Assembly (NCBI RefSeq): GCF_000177215.2
Contig: NZ_CM001368.1
Span: forward strand, 3,479,625 to 3,543,624
Direction of reading: 5' to 3'
Source: Solidesulfovibrio carbinoliphilus subsp. oakridgensis
GTDB taxonomy: Bacteria; Desulfobacterota; Desulfovibrionia; Desulfovibrionales; Desulfovibrionaceae
Length of the DNA: 64,000 nucleotides
Made by a program: the position numbers and the translations under genes. The notes beneath the pieces were generated by a model. That model had not been told where the DNA came from. It did no database searches and worked only from the letters and a program-made list of their open reading frames with translations. Below, one piece after another: positions 59,601 to 64,000 of the stretch (positions within the stretch are counted from its first letter, which is position 1; each line of letters begins with the position of its first letter).

Positions 59601-61471
59601 TCGTGGCCGCCCGAAACGGCACGTTCCTCGGCGCCGACGACCTGGCCCGGCGCCCGGCCGGCGACGCGGCCCTCGGCGACAGGGACACGAACCCGAATCC
59701 GGCCGTGCTGCTCCTGATCGACCGGACCGACGCCGGGGTGCTCGAAAAAATCGACGCCCTCCTGGCCGCGGTCGGCGGCCGGGCCGTGCTGGTGGTCGGG
59801 GGCGAATCCCTGGCCCCGGCCACGCCGTACCTGCCGGATGCCGCCCTGATGGCGCGGCTGGTCGGGACCGGCCGCTGGTCCCTGGCGCTGACCGACCACA
59901 AGCCGCCGGCCGCGCCCGGTCCGGACGGCACTCCGACGACCCTCTGGAACGCGGCCGGCGGCCAGGATGCGCCGTCCCGCCTGTCGGCCCGCCTCAAGGC
60001 CCTCGATCCCAAGGGCGAAATCCTCGGCCAGACCCGGCCGGTCTTTTTCTACCCCGGCGGCTACGCCCCGGACGAACTGCTGGCCGCCGACGCGGCCGGC
60101 CGCGACGCCTACGGCCAGGCCGTGGCCGCCGCCTTCCCCATGGCCTTCGAGCTCAATCCCGAAGGCTTCTGGACCCCGATCACCGATCCCCGCCGGATCG
60201 CGGCCCGGGCCGTGTCCCCGTCCCTGGACGCCGGCAGCCTCGACCGCTACCTCGACCAGGGCAACCCCATGCACCAGGTTTCCCTCGAACTGGCCAAGGT
60301 CTCCTCCTGGCAGGAGCAGCTGGGGCAGGCCGAGAACTATTTCAAGGAAGCCGAGGAGCTGAAGGTCAATCCGGCGGAGGAGACCTACAACCACGCGGTC
60401 AACGCCTACTACCGCCACGACGACCCCGTGGCCGTGGCCCTGGCCGAGCAGGCCGTGGCCCTGGCCCCGGATTCCGGGCGGGCCGCCATCCAGCTCGACC
60501 GGGCGAGGCTCCGCACCCGGCCCCAGGCCGAGGCCCTGGCCACCACCTGGTGGGACAGCGACAACCGCCGCTACTGGTGGACCGGCCTTGGCGGCAACGT
60601 CCACATCCGCGACAGTCTGGTGGTCTTTGCCCGGGCCGGCGGCGTGGAGTGGTCCATCGACAGCTCCCAGCGCCAGGGCCAGATGCAAAAGGCGCTGGCC
60701 AACACCATCGCCGACGGCGCGGTCTCGGCCGCCGATCTCCAGAGCATCGCCCGGGCCCGCCACACCCAGTACCTGTCCGGCCAGGACCTGACCGTCGGCG
60801 GCCGCTGGTTCTTCCACCCCGGCTCCTGGCTGGAAGTCCAGGGCCAGCTGACAAGCACCGAGGCCGGCCCCGGCACCTGGGCCAACGGCCAGGCCACGCT
60901 CCACGGGCCGCTCGCGCCCAAGGGGGTCAAGGTCGACGGCACCTGGGACATCCAGGCGGCCCACGAACGCATCGACACGGTGGAGGCCATAAGCGCCCGG
61001 ATCATGGCCAACCGGCTGAGCCTTTTCAGCCACAACCGGATCCTCGACTTCTGGGACCTCTTCCTCAACCTCCACGGCATCGCCCGCACCGACGGCAACA
61101 ACACCGCCTCCGCCGACGGCCGCCTGCTGCGCCGGCTCATGGAATTCCCGCTCCTCTCGCTTGGCTACGCCTTCCAGTTCGCCACCAGCGACCGCAACCC
61201 CATGGAGTACTGGGCCCCGCAGAATCTGGCCACCCACCTGGCCTACGCCGCCTTCGGCTATTCGCCCGCCCGCTGGTTCAACGTGAACGGCAGCCTGGGC
61301 TACGGCACCTCGAGCGACAGGAACGACGGCTGGCGGGAAGTCTGGCGGGCCAACGCCGGCATGGACATCACCTTGAAAGAACGGTTAAAGTTGTCGCTCA
61401 AGTACTCCTACTTCAGCACGCCGAACTACAATCTGAGTGAAGCATGGGCAGGCATAAACTACACGTTCTAA
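56621..61471 (+). CDS. TPR - deacetylase-like - outer membrane beta-barrel exopolysaccharide export protein (PgaA-like fusion)
   Basis: A 1616-residue exported protein. The signal peptide is MSIRTCLLLALLLAAPSPVLA. Residues 25 to about 1000 are TPR repeats (QTDQALEMVEQALSQDPAYP, AENYFKEAEELKVNPAEE being another near 1240). A domain at about 1010-1225 resembles a polysaccharide deacetylase without its metal ligands (PVFFYPGGYAPDEL, AAFPMAFELNPEGFWTPI, DRYLDQGNP). Residues 1290-1616 are an outer-membrane barrel ending in GINYTF with the final aromatic residue. TPR plus barrel is the logic of PgaA, BcsC and AlgK/AlgE, which guide nascent polysaccharide out; the deacetylase-like middle is unusual. 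Its Shine-Dalgarno (GAAGGGG) lies in the end of the previous gene. Confidence 0.82.
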   Translation: MSIRTCLLLALLLAAPSPVLAVEASVVTLLRQSQQAAARGQTDQALEMVEQALSQDPAYPPLWNQKASLLIRRKDYAGALDTLAIALKVEPDNVETNILELTALLRQDEQSGGKEPALGRYVSGLKEDTAAALLLDLLARPGAKADLRRFLGAWQPASADGRLVARLAAGYASGDPASLRELAAAPAASSRTDVLGALQFFAGKAMLAEQRLDLARDLLEGALANNYDQVAVDGELGWVYYNQGDPAKAADLWEKDWRSAPNVGLWASWIAGGRLAAKDYKRAADFLDKSLQFDPKNPVLQGQYLMALDASGQTQAAEAYAGQLRGEPDQDGLHFGLAMTAWHKDDFAGAAEALGRIQNRKPFRDQFVDLADAMVRRIGKGGDADKTIADVRALVEDMDIKPAVMRDIGWRLWAAGREVPALAFWKESLASSLPASDPLVARVVPLLIETGRTGEALALLRTNAPEVTPLGLAWSLAAANRWDLVGKVLAAGPAGPYPDLLLAMAGLQNGQAPLALDKLRSLAALPAGGLGQAPVTGFNADGRVVRGLLTPELGRELYLRIARTLVADQLVDGFFFLTPPVWAAGVPPKALGQVQAEAGRVLWRAGRLDEAARFLEAALSADPAQNQARLYLALVRKRQGRAEEAQRLLAEALAKASPVDREYALGEFALADGDAAAAVAHFQACLALAPADDLLRLRLIGLLVAENRFAEAREYAKWYEARVAKNERALFSTTAVVRLELGDAAGAEALYRRLLADNPNSQDYLAGLGRAMNRQNKFDQTVAALSPAYAASADPALGGVVCEALMALGDYREVVRQAEIGLARRPDDRELLRVAAEASEFARDLAGSEGYVRRYLALDPGSLTLQNMLGRLLLDQEKFPEARERFEALLAKNPRHLPSLRGLLSVYQLTGQAREAYAVAKALYEAAPDDASARMKFAIAAAGEQDFRPAYPTLEKLRAFGPGSPVLCLYYSDVRDAETPGKVRLSQLADHLRVVAARNGTFLGADDLARRPAGDAALGDRDTNPNPAVLLLIDRTDAGVLEKIDALLAAVGGRAVLVVGGESLAPATPYLPDAALMARLVGTGRWSLALTDHKPPAAPGPDGTPTTLWNAAGGQDAPSRLSARLKALDPKGEILGQTRPVFFYPGGYAPDELLAADAAGRDAYGQAVAAAFPMAFELNPEGFWTPITDPRRIAARAVSPSLDAGSLDRYLDQGNPMHQVSLELAKVSSWQEQLGQAENYFKEAEELKVNPAEETYNHAVNAYYRHDDPVAVALAEQAVALAPDSGRAAIQLDRARLRTRPQAEALATTWWDSDNRRYWWTGLGGNVHIRDSLVVFARAGGVEWSIDSSQRQGQMQKALANTIADGAVSAADLQSIARARHTQYLSGQDLTVGGRWFFHPGSWLEVQGQLTSTEAGPGTWANGQATLHGPLAPKGVKVDGTWDIQAAHERIDTVEAISARIMANRLSLFSHNRILDFWDLFLNLHGIARTDGNNTASADGRLLRRLMEFPLLSLGYAFQFATSDRNPMEYWAPQNLATHLAYAAFGYSPARWFNVNGSLGYGTSSDRNDGWREVWRANAGMDITLKERLKLSLKYSYFSTPNYNLSEAWAGINYTF

Positions 61472-62565
61472 AGGCCACGCGGGCCGTGCGCCGGCGGCGG
61501 CCCCCGGTGCGGGCCCTGTGCCTGGCCCTTTTTCTCCTGGCCTGGGCCGCCTTCTCTCCGCCGGGCCGGGCCCTGGCCCAGGCCGCGTCGCCGACCGGGC
61601 CGGCCGCGCCGGCCGCCGCCGACCGCCTGTCCGCCTGGATTGCCGACTGGGACCTGACCCGGGGCCTGGCCGAATGGCGGGCCCATCCCGGGCTTTTCGA
61701 CGAAGTCCGGGTGTTCGCGGCCTATTTCAACGAAAAAGACACCCCTTGCTTGGCTCCGGCGTGGGCGGCCCTGCTCGGCGGGAACGCCCGGGCCGTCTTT
61801 GGCGGCACCCCGGTCTTTCTCACCGTGGTCAACGATCTGGTCACGGCCTCGGGCCAGGGCAACCGCCTCAAAGACCCGGAACTGGTGCGCCGGCTGGTGT
61901 CCGGCCCCGAGGCCCGGGCCCGCCACATCGCAACGCTTCTGGCCCTGGCCGCGCGGTATGGTTTTTCCGGCCTCGAGATCGACTACGAGGAAGTGTCCGC
62001 CCCGGTCTGGCCGGAATTCCTGGTCTTCGTCGGCGAACTCCAGACCCAGGCCCGGGCCCGGGGACTGGCCCTGTCCGTGCTGCTCCAGCCCCAGCGCCGC
62101 TACCTTTCGAGTCCCCTGCCGACGGGACCGGACTACGTGCTCATGGGCTACAACCTCTTCGGCTCCCATTCCGGCCCCGGCCCCAAGGCCACGCCCGCCT
62201 TTCTGGCCCAGCAGGCCGCCTCGCTGCGCGCCCTGGGCGCCCTGGAGGCCACGGGGCTGGCCCTGGCCACCGGCGGCTTCGACTGGACCGGAGGCAAGGC
62301 CGCCCGGCAGCTCGACGAGGCCGAGGCAACGACGCTTCTGGCCCGCACCAAAGCCGCCACCACCCGTTCGGCCGACGACGGGTATCTCGTTTCCCGCTAC
62401 CGCGACGGCAAGGGCCAGGACCACGAGGTCTGGCACGCCGACGCGACAACCTTGGCCACCCTGTGGACGGCCGCCCGGTCGGCCGGCTTCGGGCGGCTGG
62501 TGGTCTGGCGGCTCGGCGGCAATCCGCCGGCCCTGTTCGACGGGCTGGCCACCCTCAAGCCTTGA
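61444..62565 (+). CDS. Exported GH18-like glycoside hydrolase
   Basis: A 373-residue protein with an Arg-rich N-terminus and a signal peptide (ALCLALFLLAWAAF...ALAQA). The TIM-barrel signature of family 18 is RYGFSGLEIDYEE, with D180 and the catalytic Glu182 of the DxE motif retained. Supporting blocks are VFLTVVNDL, YVLMGYNLFGSH and LATGGFDWTG. GH18 domains occur in PgaB, where the C-terminal domain cleaves partly deacetylated poly-GlcNAc; here the same function would be a separate polypeptide. The frame overlaps the barrel gene by 28 bases; GTG 61486 or 61507 are possible later starts. Confidence 0.8.
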   Translation: MGRHKLHVLKATRAVRRRRPPVRALCLALFLLAWAAFSPPGRALAQAASPTGPAAPAAADRLSAWIADWDLTRGLAEWRAHPGLFDEVRVFAAYFNEKDTPCLAPAWAALLGGNARAVFGGTPVFLTVVNDLVTASGQGNRLKDPELVRRLVSGPEARARHIATLLALAARYGFSGLEIDYEEVSAPVWPEFLVFVGELQTQARARGLALSVLLQPQRRYLSSPLPTGPDYVLMGYNLFGSHSGPGPKATPAFLAQQAASLRALGALEATGLALATGGFDWTGGKAARQLDEAEATTLLARTKAATTRSADDGYLVSRYRDGKGQDHEVWHADATTLATLWTAARSAGFGRLVVWRLGGNPPALFDGLATLKP

Positions 62566-62581
62566 CCCGGAGGTGGGTTCC

Positions 62582-63736
62582 GTGCAGTTCCGCTTTGCCG
62601 CCGGCTTTGGCGGCCTCCTGCTCGCCGTGCTCCTTTTCGCGGCCGCGTCCGTTCCCGCTCCCGCCGGGGCCCAGGGGCTTTCCGCCGCCACCAAGGGCGC
62701 GCCGCTCCCGGGCCAGGGCCCGCGCGCCTACGTCAACATCGTCATCGACGACCTGCCGAACCTGGAGCTGTGGTCGCGTCTGGCCGACGATTGCGACGCC
62801 TTCGGCATGAAGACCACGCTGGCCCTCAATACGGCCAAGGCCACGCCCGGGGACTACGCCGTCATGGCCAAACACGTGGCAAACGGCCACGAGATCGCCA
62901 ACCACACCCGCGACCACGTGCCCGTGGCTCCGGGCGGGGTGGTGCGGCTGCGCTATTTCGATCCCCGGGCCAAATCCGCCGCCGCCGTGGTGGACCAGTC
63001 GGCCGGCAAGCTTCGGATCACGGTCGACGACCCGCCCCGGACCGTGGCCGAGCTCGACCTGTCCGAGGAGGGGCGCACCCCCACCCTCAAGCAGCTCGTC
63101 GAGGCCCTAAACGACGTGCGCGGCGTGACCGCCGAGCTCGGCGACCCCTATTACGCCAACATCCACGCCCGCTTCCTGGCCGAGCGGGACAGGGTGGACA
63201 TCTTTTTCAAAAACGGCCTCGTGCCGCTTTACGTCAACGTGGCCGAGCACGCCCGCTACGAGATGGCCGGCGGCAAGGCCGACATCGAGGCCGGCCTGCC
63301 CGGGACCGCCTGCCAGTCCATGGTCTACCCCTTCCTGGTCACGGACGCCGTTTCCCGGCAGGTGGCCCGGGAACTCGGCCTGACCTGCGGCCGGGTCGGC
63401 ACCGCCGGCTTCGCGGCCCTTGGCGCGCCCGCCGGCTACGACCTCATGCAGGTCTACGCCGGCAAGCCCCGCGACCTCTTCGGCCCGGACCCGGCCAGTC
63501 CGGAATTTGCCGCCAAGGTCGAGGCATTCTTGAAAAAGCTCAAGGAAATCGGCGGCGTCTGCTGCCTCTATTCCCACGGGCCCGACGAATTCACCAATGA
63601 CCAGTGGAAGGCGCTCCTGCCCCTTCTGGCCCGGGACAAGGACGTGGCCTACGTCACCCTCCACGGCCTGGCCGCCTACGTGACGTCCACGGCCCGGCTG
63701 CAGGACGGCCGGTACTTCCTGCCCCAGGGCAGGTAG
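62582..63736 (+). CDS. Exported polysaccharide deacetylase with intact NodB motifs
   Basis: A 384-residue protein with signal peptide (GLLLAVLLFAAASVPAPAGA). The NodB-type active site is recognisable: metal/base Asp pair D56-D57 in VNIVIDDLPN, and HEIANHTRDH with H108 and H112 as metal ligands. Later elements are CQSMVYPFLVTDAVS and CCLYSHGPDEF. An insertion of about 80 residues between motifs 2 and 3 makes it longer than a minimal NodB domain. It would deacetylate the polymer in the periplasm, the step done by the N-terminal domain of PgaB. The start is GTG 62582, with GGAGG eight bases upstream; it begins 16 bases after the GH18-like gene. Confidence 0.82.
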   Translation: MQFRFAAGFGGLLLAVLLFAAASVPAPAGAQGLSAATKGAPLPGQGPRAYVNIVIDDLPNLELWSRLADDCDAFGMKTTLALNTAKATPGDYAVMAKHVANGHEIANHTRDHVPVAPGGVVRLRYFDPRAKSAAAVVDQSAGKLRITVDDPPRTVAELDLSEEGRTPTLKQLVEALNDVRGVTAELGDPYYANIHARFLAERDRVDIFFKNGLVPLYVNVAEHARYEMAGGKADIEAGLPGTACQSMVYPFLVTDAVSRQVARELGLTCGRVGTAGFAALGAPAGYDLMQVYAGKPRDLFGPDPASPEFAAKVEAFLKKLKEIGGVCCLYSHGPDEFTNDQWKALLPLLARDKDVAYVTLHGLAAYVTSTARLQDGRYFLPQGR

Positions 63737-63804
63737 GGAGCGGGGGCCGCAACTCCCGGCCGATTCTTGATTCCCCGGTCCCGTGGCTTGATAACCGCAG
63801 CCAT

Positions 63805-63831
63805 GGGCGCCCCGCCGCGCGCGGGGCGCCC
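63805..63831 (+). repeat. GC hairpin before the last gene of the window
   Basis: A perfect 11-bp stem (63805-63815 with 63821-63831, loop CGCGC) in the 117-base gap between the deacetylase and the next gene, with no T-run. It could attenuate or protect the downstream message. Confidence 0.5.
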
Positions 63832-63853
63832 CGGAACATCCAGGAGGTCGTCC

Positions 63854-64000
63854 ATGTCCCAGCCGGAGGCAGCCGGAGCGCGCATGGTGATGATCGGCAC
63901 GCCGTGCTACAACGGCAACGTGACGGTCCATTACCTGCGTTCGGTGGTGTCCATGATCGGGTTTCTCGAACAGCAGGGCGTGCGCACCGGCATGCTGACC
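63854..64000 (+). CDS. Glycosyltransferase-like protein (3' truncated by window edge)
   Basis: Only the first 49 residues are visible. AGGAGG lies seven bases before ATG 63854. The segment RMVMIGTPCYNGNVTVHYLRSVV resembles the start of GT2/Anp1-like glycosyltransferases, where the first beta strand and a conserved Pro-Cys-Tyr begin the nucleotide-sugar site. Its place at the end of the exopolysaccharide locus fits, but the assignment rests on a short stretch. Confidence 0.55.
   Translation, partial: MSQPEAAGARMVMIGTPCYNGNVTVHYLRSVVSMIGFLEQQGVRTGMLT

Overview
The window is 64 kb of very GC-rich bacterial chromosome, densely coded on both strands and with strong G/C preference at third codon positions. 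The gene content points to a free-living anaerobic sulfate reducer of the Desulfovibrionaceae, of the GC-rich Desulfovibrio/Solidesulfovibrio type. Pointers are a TauE/SafE-type sulfite exporter, a SulP anion permease, a polysulfide/thiosulfate-reductase-like molybdoenzyme with ferredoxin partners, an FmdE fusion protein, a DsrE-family protein and an unusual density of two-component proteins. The genus is inferred from content; no rRNA, tRNA, CRISPR array, insertion sequence or prophage was seen.

Layout. 1-5.8 kb: a kinase truncated by the window edge, a quinone-reductase-like dehydrogenase, a metallo-beta-lactamase-fold hydrolase and a PAS histidine kinase. 6.2-13 kb (minus strand): a probable six-gene operon of TetR regulator, SulP permease, kinase-like/receiver fusion, histidine kinase, receiver and degenerate kinase, with a clear palindromic operator in front of the TetR gene. 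13.4-19.2 kb: Rrf2 regulator, PAS kinase with a pseudo-receiver, REC-HDOD protein and STAS protein, facing a REC-PP2C phosphatase. 19.4-28.5 kb (minus): MltA transglycosylase, a DsrE protein with an in-frame TGA that looks like selenocysteine, a tyrosine/dual-specificity phosphatase with a YkgJ-like tail, a PEP-utilizer-like protein, a receiver, a histidine kinase with a cysteine insert and a PhnD-like lipoprotein. 28.7-32.3 kb: sulfite exporter, two unknown genes and a HigBA-type toxin-antitoxin pair. 32.5-38.3 kb: two Fe-S proteins divergent from a molybdopterin oxidoreductase, then a MarR regulator and an FmdE/MoeA-like fusion. 38.3-46 kb: lytic transglycosylase, iron alcohol dehydrogenase, MarR-EmrA-EmrB efflux, NRAMP transporter and a small exported protein. 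46.3-52.2 kb: a large hybrid kinase, upp, uracil permease and a 33-residue membrane peptide.

52.9-64 kb (plus) is the most coherent block: a synthase-dependent exopolysaccharide locus. It holds a PilZ-glycosyltransferase, a membrane-anchored pseudo-deacetylase, a 1616-residue TPR/deacetylase-like/outer-membrane-barrel protein, a GH18-like protein, a NodB deacetylase with its key residues intact and the start of another glycosyltransferase-like gene. The parts match the poly-N-acetylglucosamine (Pga) logic, but the domains are split and fused differently from PgaABCD.

Two families of intergenic GC-rich hairpins recur. Nearly every copy sits directly after a stop codon and in a fixed orientation to the gene it follows, so they probably serve as 3'-end or terminator elements.
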